This document shows, in pieces, positions 45,683 to 53,849 of a stretch of DNA of 64,000 nt. The notes under the pieces were generated by a model. That model had not been told where the DNA came from and made no database searches. It was given only the letters and a program-made list of their open reading frames with translations. Position numbers and translations under genes: made by a program. Positions within the stretch are counted from its first letter, which is position 1, and every line of letters starts with the position of its first letter. This DNA is from Parvularculaceae bacterium (GTDB lineage: Bacteria > Pseudomonadota > Alphaproteobacteria > Caulobacterales > Parvularculaceae). The DNA lies in NCBI GenBank assembly GCA_028280115.1, contig JANQMJ010000010.1:62001-126000 (forward strand), written 5' to 3'.

Positions 45683-46834
45683 ATGGATGACGCTTCCGAA
45701 ACTTCCCTCGGCGTTTACGTGCACTGGCCCTATTGCGCGCGCATCTGCCCCTATTGCGATTTCAACGTCCATAAGAATCGCGAGATCGACGCGGCGCGCT
45801 GGGCCCGGGCGCTGACCCGCGACCTCGAATACTGGGCGCAGCGCACCGAAGGCCGAACGCTGACCAGCCTTTATTTCGGCGGCGGCACGCCGTCGCTCGC
45901 GCCGGTCCCGGTGATTGAGGCGGTGATCGCCGCCTGCGCGCGCCTGTGGGGATTTGCGCCCGATCGGGAGATTACCCTTGAGGCCAATCCGACGGATGCG
46001 GAAGGAGCCCGTTTCGAGGCCTTCGCCGCCGCCGGCGTCAACCGTCTTTCCCTCGGCGTGCAGTCCCTGCGCGATGACGCGCTCGCTTTTCTCGGCCGCA
46101 ATCATGGCGCGGATGAGGCGATGCGGGCGCTCAAGACGGCGATCAAAACCTTCCCCCGTGTGACGTTCGATCTCATCTACGCCCGCCCCGGCCAGGACCT
46201 TGAGGACTGGCGCGCGGAACTGAGCCAGGCGCTTTCATTGGGCGCGGGACATCTGTCGCTTTATCAACTCACCATCGAACCGGGCACGGCGTTTCACAAA
46301 GCCGTCGCCGCCGGGCGCTGGGCGCCGCCGGACGAGGGCGTTTGCGCCGACATGTACGATCTGACCCAGGAGATGACCGCGGCGGCGGGCCTTGCCGCCT
46401 ATGAGATCTCCAATCACGCCGCGCCGGGCGAACAATCGCGCCACAATCTTCTTTACTGGCGCTATCAGGATTATGTGGGCGTCGGACCCGGCGCCCATGG
46501 ACGATTGACGGTCGACGGGCAGCGCATCGCTGCCGAAGCCTGCGCGGCGCCGGACGCTTATCTTAAAGCGATTGAAGAAGATCCCGCCGGCGCGGCGCGC
46601 ATCGAAACGCTTAACGAAGACGCGCAGCTCGCCGAACGGCTGAGCATGGGCCTGCGCCTCGCCGAAGGGATCAAATTATATGCGGACGATTATTTCTATG
46701 CTGACGATGCGCGACCCGTCCGCTTGAAACGACTTGTCGATGACGGTTTTTTAACGCTTGACTGCGGCCGCCTGCGCGCGACGCCAAAGGGCCGGCGCGT
46801 TCTCAACACCCTGATTTACGAGCTTATCGGATAG
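45683..46834 (+). CDS. hemW: Heme chaperone HemW (radical SAM)
   Basis: A 383-residue protein. The cluster motif is YVHWPYCARICPYCDFNVH (C-x3-C-x2-C); HemW has this together with LTSLYFGGGTPSL, the GVNRLSLGVQSLRDDALAFL segment and EISNHAAPGEQSRHNLLYWR, the last being the HemN/HemW heme-binding-type region. HemW inserts heme into respiratory enzymes; it lacks the extra C-terminal parts of coproporphyrinogen oxidase HemN. It normally forms an operon with rdgB, from which it is separated here by about 1.3 kb of mobile DNA. Its own promoter may therefore lie in the IS or repeat. Confidence 0.93.
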   Translation: MDDASETSLGVYVHWPYCARICPYCDFNVHKNREIDAARWARALTRDLEYWAQRTEGRTLTSLYFGGGTPSLAPVPVIEAVIAACARLWGFAPDREITLEANPTDAEGARFEAFAAAGVNRLSLGVQSLRDDALAFLGRNHGADEAMRALKTAIKTFPRVTFDLIYARPGQDLEDWRAELSQALSLGAGHLSLYQLTIEPGTAFHKAVAAGRWAPPDEGVCADMYDLTQEMTAAAGLAAYEISNHAAPGEQSRHNLLYWRYQDYVGVGPGAHGRLTVDGQRIAAEACAAPDAYLKAIEEDPAGAARIETLNEDAQLAERLSMGLRLAEGIKLYADDYFYADDARPVRLKRLVDDGFLTLDCGRLRATPKGRRVLNTLIYELIG

Positions 46835-46913
46835 GCGCAAAAGACCTTGATCGACGGCTTATCCTTTGTCGCCGGAAGCGCTAGGGTCGATTGCACATGA
46901 AACGGATCACCCG

Positions 46914-47070
46914 CTCATCCCGGACGCGCTGCAGCGCTCCGGATCGTAAGTCCGGGGTGATGCTGCGCAGAGCCGGGATCCAGCAAAAGAAAAATGACGG
47001 GCAAAGCCCGACTTTATTCATAAGACTGGATTCCCGCTTTCCCCCCGATCAGGTCGGGGGGAATGAGCGG
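46914..47070. repeat. Extragenic palindromes, family B
   Basis: CTCATCCCGGACGCGCTGCA ... TCCGGA-TCGTAAG-TCCGG, GCTGCGCAGAGCCGGGATCC, then GACTGGATTCCCGC and CCCCCCGATCAGGTCGGGGG with GAATGAGCGG. A composite of two units in the gap between convergent genes hemW and the lipoprotein gene. Confidence 0.75.
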
Positions 47071-47102
47071 AGATATGAATTACGCGATCCGCAACGCCAC
47101 GG

Positions 47103-48479
47103 CTAAAAGCTCGGGGCGAAGCTGCGCGGCGCCGGGTCGACGACTTGAATCCCGCCGGGCTGGATTTCCAAAATCGCCAGGCCCCGGTCGACCGAGCCGT
47201 CGCGGTTCAGACGGAAGAGGCCGTCGGCGCCGAAATAACCGTTGGGATCGGTGATCGCTGCTACGGAAAAGCGCCGGCGCCGGCTTTCAACGGTCCCGAG
47301 CCGGGCGGCCAGCAGCGTTCCGTCATAGGCGAGCGAGGCGAGGCGGGGCGGCGGCGCGCCGAAAGCCCCGGCAAAACGCTCTTCGAAACTGCGGGTGATT
47401 TCCGGATCCGGCGCGGCGAACCAGCCGCCGCGCAATGCCGGCTCGCGGGTCAGGCGCGGATTGTTCCAGGCCGAAACACCCAGCAGTTTCACCTGGGTGA
47501 TGTCCACATTGTAATAGGGCAGCAGCGGGGCGAGGGCGCGCAACAGCGTTCCCTGCTCGGGCATCAGCACCGCCTGATAGCCTTGGGTATAACCGAGATC
47601 TTCTTCCTCTTCGGTTTCTTCGGCATCGTCGGAAATTTCCTCCCGGGCGCTGCGGTCGAATTCATGGCGCAGTTTGAGCGGCACGATCTTCGCCGAATAG
47701 GCCGCCAGGCGTTTAGCGGGCGCGAGCATGGCGTCGGGATTTTGCTCGTAGCGTTCTTCATGAACGACGACGCCGCCGCGGATAAAAACTTCCTCGGCGA
47801 ACGCGCTTGAAACCCGTTCGCCGTAAACCGTCATCGGGGCGAGCAGGCCGAAGCGGGTCATTTCCTGACTGACCGCGTAATCGGTGATCCGCTCGATTTC
47901 CAGTTCCGGCGGAAAGCTGAGGAGATAAACGCCGTCGCCGCCGGCGTTGAGGTCGGATGAAAACGCGATCATCGGCACATTCGCCGCGCGCGTGACCATG
48001 GCGGCGGAAGCGACCGATTCGGAAAACAACGGCCCCAAAATGATCTCCGCCCCGTCGGCAAGGGCGGATCGCGCCGCCGCCGCGGCGCCGTCGGGCAGGC
48101 CCTTGGTGTCTTTGGGGATCAACAGGAAACGATCGCCGCCGGCGTCGAAGGCGGCAAGCTGAGCGGCGTCGAACATCGCCGAAGCGACTTTCTGGGCCGC
48201 TTCGCTATTGGCGGTAAACGGCAGCAACAGGCCGACGCGAACCGGCTCCGCGCCTTCCAGATGGGGCGGCCGGACATAGCCGCGCCGGTCATAGCTTCTC
48301 GTTTCCCGTTGGATTTCCGGGCCGAAGCGCGGCTCTTCGGCGGCCGGACGGTCGGGCCGCGCGACGGTTTGCGGGACCGGCGAACCCGGCCGGGAGGGCG
48401 TGCTGCCGCAGGCGGCTATGACGGCGGCGAGCCCCACAAACAGCGCCGCCTGAAAGATCTTGCCGAAGTCGAACCGCAT
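47103..48479 (-). CDS. Periplasmic-binding-fold lipoprotein, LpoA-like PBP activator candidate
   Basis: A 458-residue lipoprotein; the leader ends AVIAAC. After a Pro/Arg-rich linker the type 1 periplasmic-binding fold starts at VRVGLLLPFTANSEAAQKVA, with ALADGAEIILGPLFSESVAS, VPMIAFSSD and FGLLAPMTVYGERVS. A Glu/Asp-rich insert (EEISDDAEETEEEEDLG) and LRGGWFAAPDPEITRSFEER follow. Proteins of this kind next to rsmI and yraN are annotated as penicillin-binding-protein activators (LpoA N/C). It is divergent from rsmI. The activator role is inferred from synteny. Confidence 0.83.
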   Translation of the reverse strand: MRFDFGKIFQAALFVGLAAVIAACGSTPSRPGSPVPQTVARPDRPAAEEPRFGPEIQRETRSYDRRGYVRPPHLEGAEPVRVGLLLPFTANSEAAQKVASAMFDAAQLAAFDAGGDRFLLIPKDTKGLPDGAAAAARSALADGAEIILGPLFSESVASAAMVTRAANVPMIAFSSDLNAGGDGVYLLSFPPELEIERITDYAVSQEMTRFGLLAPMTVYGERVSSAFAEEVFIRGGVVVHEERYEQNPDAMLAPAKRLAAYSAKIVPLKLRHEFDRSAREEISDDAEETEEEEDLGYTQGYQAVLMPEQGTLLRALAPLLPYYNVDITQVKLLGVSAWNNPRLTREPALRGGWFAAPDPEITRSFEERFAGAFGAPPPRLASLAYDGTLLAARLGTVESRRRRFSVAAITDPNGYFGADGLFRLNRDGSVDRGLAILEIQPGGIQVVDPAPRSFAPSF

Positions 48480-48596
48480 TAAGCCGATCCCTCCCGTTTT
48501 GCGGCGCGAGACTAGCCTTCGCTGACGCGCCCGTAAACAAGCCCTGACGCCGTCGGCAATTGACGGGCAAGCCGCGCGCGGCCATTGCTCGCCGCC

Positions 48597-49445
48597 ATGA
48601 CCCGCGCGATGCTATCGCTTAAACCCGGCCTTTATGTGACGGCGACGCCGATCGGCAATCTCGGCGACATGACCTACCGCGCCGTTGACGCCTTAAAGGC
48701 CGCCGATCTGATCCTGTGCGAAGACACCCGCCATACGGCGAAACTGTGCGCGGTCTACGGGATCGAGACCGAACGTATGGCCTATCACGAACACAACGCC
48801 GCGCGCATGCGCCCGGAGATCATTAAAAAGCTGCAAGACGGCGCGCGCATCTGCCTTGTCAGCGATGCGGGCACGCCGTTGATTTCCGATCCCGGCTACA
48901 AGCTGGTGCGCGAGGCGCGCAACGCCGGCATCGCCGTCTTTCCCGTGCCCGGACCGTCCGCGGCGATCGCCGCGCTGTCGGCGGCGGGGGCGCCGAGCGA
49001 TAAATTCTATTTCGCCGGATTTCCGCCGGTAAAACGCGACGCCCGCGCGGCGATGTTCAAGAAACTGGCGGCGATCGACGCGACCCTTGTTTTTTATGAA
49101 TCCGGCGCACGGCTTAGCGCCAGTCTTACCGCCATGGCGCAAACGTTCGGCGACCGGCGCGCGGTGATCGCCAGAGAGATCACCAAGCTGCATGAAGAAT
49201 TTCGCGAGGACCTTCTGCCGGCCCTTGCGGCTCATTACGAAAAGCACTCGCCCAAGGGGGAAATCGTGGTGCTGGTCTTTCCGCCTGAGAAAAGCATCGC
49301 CACGCAAAAGGATCTCGACGCCTTCCTGCGGCGCGCGCTCGGCGAGATGAGCGTCAAGGAAGCCGCCGCGACCGCCGCCGAAACGCTCGGCATTGCGCGC
49401 AAGGCGGCCTACGCCAGGGCGCTGGCCATAAAGGACGAAAAATGA
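48597..49445 (+). CDS. rsmI: 16S rRNA 2'-O-ribose C1402 methyltransferase
   Basis: A 282-residue SAM methylase that modifies C1402 of 16S rRNA. Start ATG 48597 (MTRAMLSLKPGLYVTATPIG); an in-frame TTG lies 12 bases upstream. Motifs: YVTATPIGNLGDMTYRAVDA, LCEDTRHTAKL, ICLVSDAGTPLISDPGYKLV, VFPVPGPSAAIAALSAAGA, and FYESGARLSASL. First of rsmI-yraN-BON-gshB; its TGA overlaps the yraN start (ATGA). Confidence 0.95.
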   Translation: MTRAMLSLKPGLYVTATPIGNLGDMTYRAVDALKAADLILCEDTRHTAKLCAVYGIETERMAYHEHNAARMRPEIIKKLQDGARICLVSDAGTPLISDPGYKLVREARNAGIAVFPVPGPSAAIAALSAAGAPSDKFYFAGFPPVKRDARAAMFKKLAAIDATLVFYESGARLSASLTAMAQTFGDRRAVIAREITKLHEEFREDLLPALAAHYEKHSPKGEIVVLVFPPEKSIATQKDLDAFLRRALGEMSVKEAAATAAETLGIARKAAYARALAIKDEK

Positions 49446-49819
49446 GTCCCCGGCGCGACCGCAACGGCCGGCGCCGCGCCGAGACCGCCGGCCGGCGCTC
49501 GGAACGGCTCGCGGCGCTGGTGTTGCGGTGCAAGGGCTTTTCCATCATCGCCTCGCGCTACAAGGCTCCAGTGGGCGAAATCGATCTGATCGCCCGGCGC
49601 GGCGGCCTTGTCGTATTTGCCGAGGTCAAGGCGCGCGGCCGGCTCGACGATGCGGCGAGCGCGGTGACCCCGGCGGCGCGGCGGCGCATCGGCGCGGCCG
49701 CGGCCGCGTTTATCGCCCGCCATCCCCATCTTGCCCAATCGGACATGCGATACGATATCATCGCCGTCGCCGGCTGGCGCTGGCGCCATATTGCCAACGC
49801 CTGGCGCGAAGGCGATTAA
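49442..49819 (+). CDS. UPF0102 family nuclease-fold protein YraN
   Basis: A 125-residue PD-(D/E)xK-fold protein: LRCKGFSIIASRYKAPVGEI followed by DLIARRGGLVVFAEVKARGR, with the D-(x)n-E-x-K catalytic pattern. The function of UPF0102 is not established; it is nearly always beside rsmI and likely handles nucleic acid. It overlaps rsmI by four bases and lies 22 bp before the BON lipoprotein. Confidence 0.9.
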   Translation: MSPRRDRNGRRRAETAGRRSERLAALVLRCKGFSIIASRYKAPVGEIDLIARRGGLVVFAEVKARGRLDDAASAVTPAARRRIGAAAAAFIARHPHLAQSDMRYDIIAVAGWRWRHIANAWREGD

Positions 49820-49841
49820 AGCGCCCAAGGGAGCAGTATCG

Positions 49842-50390
49842 ATGCGTATTGGATGGGTTCGTCTGGCAGTCGCGGCAGGCGCGCCGCTGTTGCTCGCCGC
49901 CTGCGCGTCGAGCCGTTCGCTTGACCGGAGCGTGGCGGATCTGTCCGCCAACACACAAATCCAGGGCGTCCTTTTCAGCGACCGGACCCATGATTATTCA
50001 GACGTCGACATCACCATCTTCGAAGGCCGCCTGATGCTGACCGGGACGATGCGCAGCGAAGACGGGCGCGGAAAGCTGCTCGACAACGCCTGGAAAGCGC
50101 GAGGCGTTAGTCAGGTCATCGATGAAATCCTGATCGACGAGAAGACGTCTTTCGGCCAGGGCTTTGAAGATGCGCGCATCGACCAAACCTTGCGCGCCAA
50201 ACTGATCGCCGCCGGCGACGTTGCCAGCACGCGCTATAAGTTTTCAGTGTCCAAAGCGATGGTTTACATCATCGGCGCGGCGCGCGATCAGGCCGAACGC
50301 GACCGCGCCCTCGAACTCGCCCGCACCGTCGCCGGCGTTGAACAAGTCGTCAGCCACATCGCCCTTCGCCTGCCGGGCGACGCGCAGTAA
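49842..50390 (+). CDS. BON-domain lipoprotein (YraP/DolP-like)
   Basis: A 182-residue outer-membrane lipoprotein candidate. Start ATG 49842, after AAGGGAGCAG. Leader VRLAVAAGAPLLLAAC carries a lipobox. Two BON domains follow: residues about 45-105 (VDITIFEGRLMLTGTMRSED) and 115-175 (YKFSVSKAMVYIIGAARDQA). DolP-type proteins support outer-membrane integrity and lipoprotein quality control. Position after yraN matches the dolP neighbourhood in other proteobacteria. Confidence 0.88.
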   Translation: MRIGWVRLAVAAGAPLLLAACASSRSLDRSVADLSANTQIQGVLFSDRTHDYSDVDITIFEGRLMLTGTMRSEDGRGKLLDNAWKARGVSQVIDEILIDEKTSFGQGFEDARIDQTLRAKLIAAGDVASTRYKFSVSKAMVYIIGAARDQAERDRALELARTVAGVEQVVSHIALRLPGDAQ

Positions 50391-50425
50391 GGCTGGACGA
50401 AACAAGGAAAGCGCCCGAACCCGCC

Positions 50426-51373
50426 ATGTTGAAAATCGCCATCCAGATGGACCCCATCGAACATGTCGACGTCGACGCCGACACAACCTTCGATCTGGCG
50501 CTCGAAGCGCACAGCCGCGGGCACGAAATCTGGGTTTACCCGCCTGCGCGGTTGCAGCTTTGCGGCGCGCGGGTCAGCGCGCGCGCCCAGCGCATCGAGG
50601 CGATCGCGCGCAAGCAGGGCGCGCATGTGCGTCTTTCCGCGCCGGCGCTTGTTGATCTTCGCGCATATGACGTCGTGCTGATCCGCCAGGATCCGCCCTT
50701 CGACATGAGCTATATTACGGCGGCGCAAATTCTCGAACGGCTTCAGCCGGGCGTGATGGTGATCAACGATCCGCGCGGCGTGCGCGACGCGCCGGAAAAA
50801 CTTTACGTCACCGAGTTCGAGGATTTAACGCCGCCGACCTTGATCACCAGCGACATGGACGCGGTCAAAGCGTTCCGCCAAGAGCATGGCGACATCATCC
50901 TGAAACCGCTTTACGGCAATGGCGGCGCCGGCGTATTCCGGATGGCGCCCGAAGACGGCAACTTCAATGCGCTGGTCGAGCTGTTCGCGGAAGCCTTCCG
51001 TGAACCGATTATCGCGCAAAAATATCTGGCGGCCGTCAGCGGCGGCGACAAGCGCATCATTCTGCTCGACGGCGAGGCTGTCGGGGCTATCAACCGCGTG
51101 CCGGCGCAGGGCGAATATCGTTCCAACATGCATGTGGGCGGGCGCGCCGAAGCGGTCGAGATGAGCGCCCGCGATCAGGAAATCTGCGACCGCATCGGGC
51201 CGGCCCTGTCCAAGCGGGGCCTTATTCTCGCCGGCATCGATGTGATTGGCGACTTCCTGACCGAAATCAACGTCACCTCCCCCACCGGGATTCAGGAAGT
51301 GCGCCGTTTCGGCGGCGCGGATATCTCCGCCCTGTTCTGGGACTGGGTCGAGGGCCGCCGCGAGGACGCGTGA
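50426..51373 (+). CDS. gshB: Glutathione synthetase
   Basis: A 315-residue ATP-grasp enzyme joining gamma-Glu-Cys and glycine. Start ATG 50426. Motifs: MLKIAIQMDPIEHVDVDADT, DVVLIRQDPPFDMSYITA, VINDPRGVRDAPEKLYVTEF, the ATP Lys and glycine loop IILKPLYGNGGAGVFRM, and C-terminal ILAGIDVIGDFLTEINVTSP. Last gene of the rsmI group, followed by two long hairpins. Confidence 0.96.
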   Translation: MLKIAIQMDPIEHVDVDADTTFDLALEAHSRGHEIWVYPPARLQLCGARVSARAQRIEAIARKQGAHVRLSAPALVDLRAYDVVLIRQDPPFDMSYITAAQILERLQPGVMVINDPRGVRDAPEKLYVTEFEDLTPPTLITSDMDAVKAFRQEHGDIILKPLYGNGGAGVFRMAPEDGNFNALVELFAEAFREPIIAQKYLAAVSGGDKRIILLDGEAVGAINRVPAQGEYRSNMHVGGRAEAVEMSARDQEICDRIGPALSKRGLILAGIDVIGDFLTEINVTSPTGIQEVRRFGGADISALFWDWVEGRREDA

Positions 51374-51389
51374 CGGCATTTATTTTCTG

Positions 51390-51466
51390 CTAGTGACCCG
51401 AATCCGAAATTCGTCCTATATATCCGGAGAGGCCGAAACGAATTTCGGATTCAAAAGGGTCACTAG
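51390..51466. repeat. Long composite hairpin 1 after gshB
   Basis: Perfect arms CTAGTGACCC + GAATCCGAAATTCGT (51390-51414) against ACGAATTTCGGATTC, a four-A bulge, and GGGTCACTAG (51438-51466). That makes 25 paired bases and a 23-nt loop. Confidence 0.95.
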
Positions 51467-51478
51467 AAATTATAGAGT

Positions 51479-51556
51479 CTAGTGTGGCATTAAGGGTCCG
51501 AAATTCGCTTACCGCTCGCCGCAATTACCGAGCGAATTTCGGACCCGCCACACTAG
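51479..51556. repeat. Long composite hairpin 2, same design as hairpin 1
   Basis: Arms CTAGTGTGGC, ATTAA bulge, GGGTCCGAAATTCGCT (51479-51509) against AGCGAATTTCGGACCC and GCCACACTAG (51531-51556). That makes 26 paired bases and a 21-nt loop. Shares CTAGTG, TCCGAAATTCG and CTAG ends with hairpin 1. Confidence 0.95.
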
Positions 51557-51590
51557 CGTTCGAGCGCCGTTTAGGCTCTTTTGCCCGGCC

Positions 51591-52544
51591 ATGACCGGCC
51601 CGCGGCGCATCATCGATCAGGCGGCGGAACGCTGGCGCGGCCTGCGCCAACGTACCGAAGTTCAGCGCGCGCTCAGCATATCGCGCTGGACGCTGTTCGC
51701 CGTCATCGTCGCGTATCTTATCTACCGGCTGAGCCAGGTCGGCTGGATCGACGTCTTGAACGCGCTGCCCGTATCTCCATGGTTTTATTTGTTCTTTGTA
51801 CTGCGGTTTTTGGTCCATCCTTTCGCGGAACTGGCGCTTTATGAAATCGTGTGGGGCAAACCGCTGGTGCGTCACTTCTTCGTGTTCATCCGCAAGCGCG
51901 TTTATAACTTCGCGGTGATGGGCTATTCCGGCGAGGCCTTTTTGACCTTATGGGCGCGCCGGCGGTTGCGCCTTTCCGACAAGACGATTCTGGTCAGCGT
52001 GAAGGACATCGCTTTAATCTCCGCCCTGGCCTCGAACACGGCGACCGTCATTCTTGTCGCTATCCTCGCCGCCACCGGCGGTCTGAAGGCGGGGATCGAC
52101 GCGTTTCCGGGCGCCGGCTGGCTGTTCGCCATCGCGTTTCTCACCGCCGGCACGCTGGCCGTCGTCGTCACCGCCTTCCGCCGCAAGCTGCTGGCCTTGC
52201 CGCCGGGGGTTTTGCCCAAGCTGCTCGGCCTTCATGGCGGGCGTCAGGTGCTCATCATCGTGCTCCACGCCTCAATGTACGCCGCCGCCCTGCCCGGGGC
52301 GCCGCTCCTCGCCTGGCTCACCTTCATCGCCTTGCAGCTGGTCCTGAGCCGAATTCCGTTCTTGCCAAATCAGGACATTGTCTATCTCACCGCGGCGCTG
52401 ACCCTGGCGCCGATCGTCGGCGCGCCGGAAGCGGCGGTGGCCGGCATGCTGGTCGCCGAGGCCGGGTTGTCCCAGCTTTTCAACGCCATCATGTTCGCCG
52501 CCACGCTGCCCCTGGCCAGAACTGCAGTAAAGCCTGCGGAATAA
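51591..52544 (+). CDS. Polytopic membrane protein of unknown function
   Basis: A 317-residue protein with about seven or eight hydrophobic segments, for example WTLFAVIVAYLIYRLSQVGW, WFYLFFVLRFLVHPFAELAL, and GWLFAIAFLTAGTLAVVVTA. A conserved-looking central part reads IVWGKPLVRHFFVFIRKRVY then NFAVMGYSGEAFLTLWA. The layout is reminiscent of lysylphosphatidylglycerol-synthase-type transmembrane proteins, but I cannot confirm it. It is separated from gshB by two hairpins and lies before lptF. Confidence 0.75.
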   Translation: MTGPRRIIDQAAERWRGLRQRTEVQRALSISRWTLFAVIVAYLIYRLSQVGWIDVLNALPVSPWFYLFFVLRFLVHPFAELALYEIVWGKPLVRHFFVFIRKRVYNFAVMGYSGEAFLTLWARRRLRLSDKTILVSVKDIALISALASNTATVILVAILAATGGLKAGIDAFPGAGWLFAIAFLTAGTLAVVVTAFRRKLLALPPGVLPKLLGLHGGRQVLIIVLHASMYAAALPGAPLLAWLTFIALQLVLSRIPFLPNQDIVYLTAALTLAPIVGAPEAAVAGMLVAEAGLSQLFNAIMFAATLPLARTAVKPAE

Positions 52545-52631
52545 CGCACCGCCGCCTTCCGATCTGGCCCGGAATTCGCTACAGACGCGAGACCGGGCGC
52601 GGCGCGCATCGCCCGCCCGGGGCAGCTACCC

Positions 52632-53849
52632 TTGGTGAGTTCGACGCCTCGCGTGAACCTAGTCGATCGATATATTCTGCGTGCGGTGGCGACGCCCCTG
52701 CTCTTGGCGCTGGGCGTGGCGGTGATGCTGCTGGCGCTGGAAAAGATGATGCGGCTGTTCGACTTCGTGCTGGCCGAGCAGGGGCCGATCAACGTCGTCT
52801 GGCGCATGCTCGCGAATTTGACGCCGCATTATTTCAGCGTGGCCTTGCCGCTAGGCACGTTTCTCGGCGTCATGCTGGCCTTTCGCAAGCTGTCGCTGTC
52901 GAGCGAGCTAGACGCTTTGAGTTCGAGCGGCGCGTCGTTTTTTCGCCTGCTGCGCCCGATATACATTCTGATCTTCTTCCTGATGGTGTTCGATTTCCTC
53001 TTGGTTTCCTACATCCAGCCCTATGCGCGTTACACCTACCGCCAGATCCAATTCGACGTGACCAGCGGGGCGCTGGGGATCAAAATCCCCGCCGGCGAAT
53101 TCATCGACATCTCCGACAACGTCACCATCCGCCTCGGCGCCATCAACAAGGAAACAAGAGAAGCAGAGGACATTTTTCTGGAAACCCGGGCGCGGGATGG
53201 CGGCAAGACGGTCGTCACCGCGCGTCACGCCGCGATTTCCACCACCCCCGACATCAGCACCCTCTTGTTAAAGCTCGAACAGGGACGCCAGGTTCTGATC
53301 GATGGACGGGGCGAGCGCATTCAGGCGCTCAATTTCGATTCCTTCGATCTTGAAATCGACTTGCCGGCGATCGGCGTCTTCCGCCCGCGCGGCGGCGACG
53401 AACGCGAAGCGACCATCAACGAGATCTATGCGCTTCTCAACGCACCCGACGCACAAACCTCGCCGCTCTATAATGATTACCGGGCCGGCTTTCATTGGCG
53501 GATCATCCATCCCCTGACCTATCTGGTCATGCCGATCCTGGGGATCGCCATGGGCGTAACGGGCCGGCGGCGCGCCTCGTCGCTCAAGCCGGTCATCGGC
53601 GTGGGCATCCTGATCGTCTATCACGAAATGCTCGACGAATGGGGCAAGGTCGTCGCCAGCAACGGTCAGTTCTCGCCGTATATTTCCATGTGGGGCATTT
53701 TTATCGTGTTTCTGGCGGTGTCGGTTTATCTTTACAGCGGCTCGATCGAGAAGGCCCGCACCACCAAGGTGATGAATCGCCGGCAGGAAGAAGAGCCGCT
53801 GCGCCTGGCCGCCGCTGAGACGCCGGCCGGCGCGGGCGGCGCGTCGTGA
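52632..53849 (+). CDS. lptF: LPS export permease LptF
   Basis: A 405-residue inner-membrane permease of the LptB2FG ABC complex that extracts lipopolysaccharide. Start is TTG 52632 or GTG 52635; a later GTG before NLVDRYILRAVATPLLLA is also possible. Six membrane helices with a periplasmic jellyroll between helices 3 and 4 (about residues 130-290). Typical stretch FSVALPLGTFLGVMLAFRKL then SSELDALSSSG is the coupling helix. It overlaps lptG by four bases. Confidence 0.93.
   Translation: MVSSTPRVNLVDRYILRAVATPLLLALGVAVMLLALEKMMRLFDFVLAEQGPINVVWRMLANLTPHYFSVALPLGTFLGVMLAFRKLSLSSELDALSSSGASFFRLLRPIYILIFFLMVFDFLLVSYIQPYARYTYRQIQFDVTSGALGIKIPAGEFIDISDNVTIRLGAINKETREAEDIFLETRARDGGKTVVTARHAAISTTPDISTLLLKLEQGRQVLIDGRGERIQALNFDSFDLEIDLPAIGVFRPRGGDEREATINEIYALLNAPDAQTSPLYNDYRAGFHWRIIHPLTYLVMPILGIAMGVTGRRRASSLKPVIGVGILIVYHEMLDEWGKVVASNGQFSPYISMWGIFIVFLAVSVYLYSGSIEKARTTKVMNRRQEEEPLRLAAAETPAGAGGAS

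Noticed and set aside
51950..53353. A 467-codon plus-strand frame over the membrane gene and lptF
   Set aside because: It runs antiregister to two clear membrane proteins and is Arg/Pro/His-rich, a typical GC-rich shadow.
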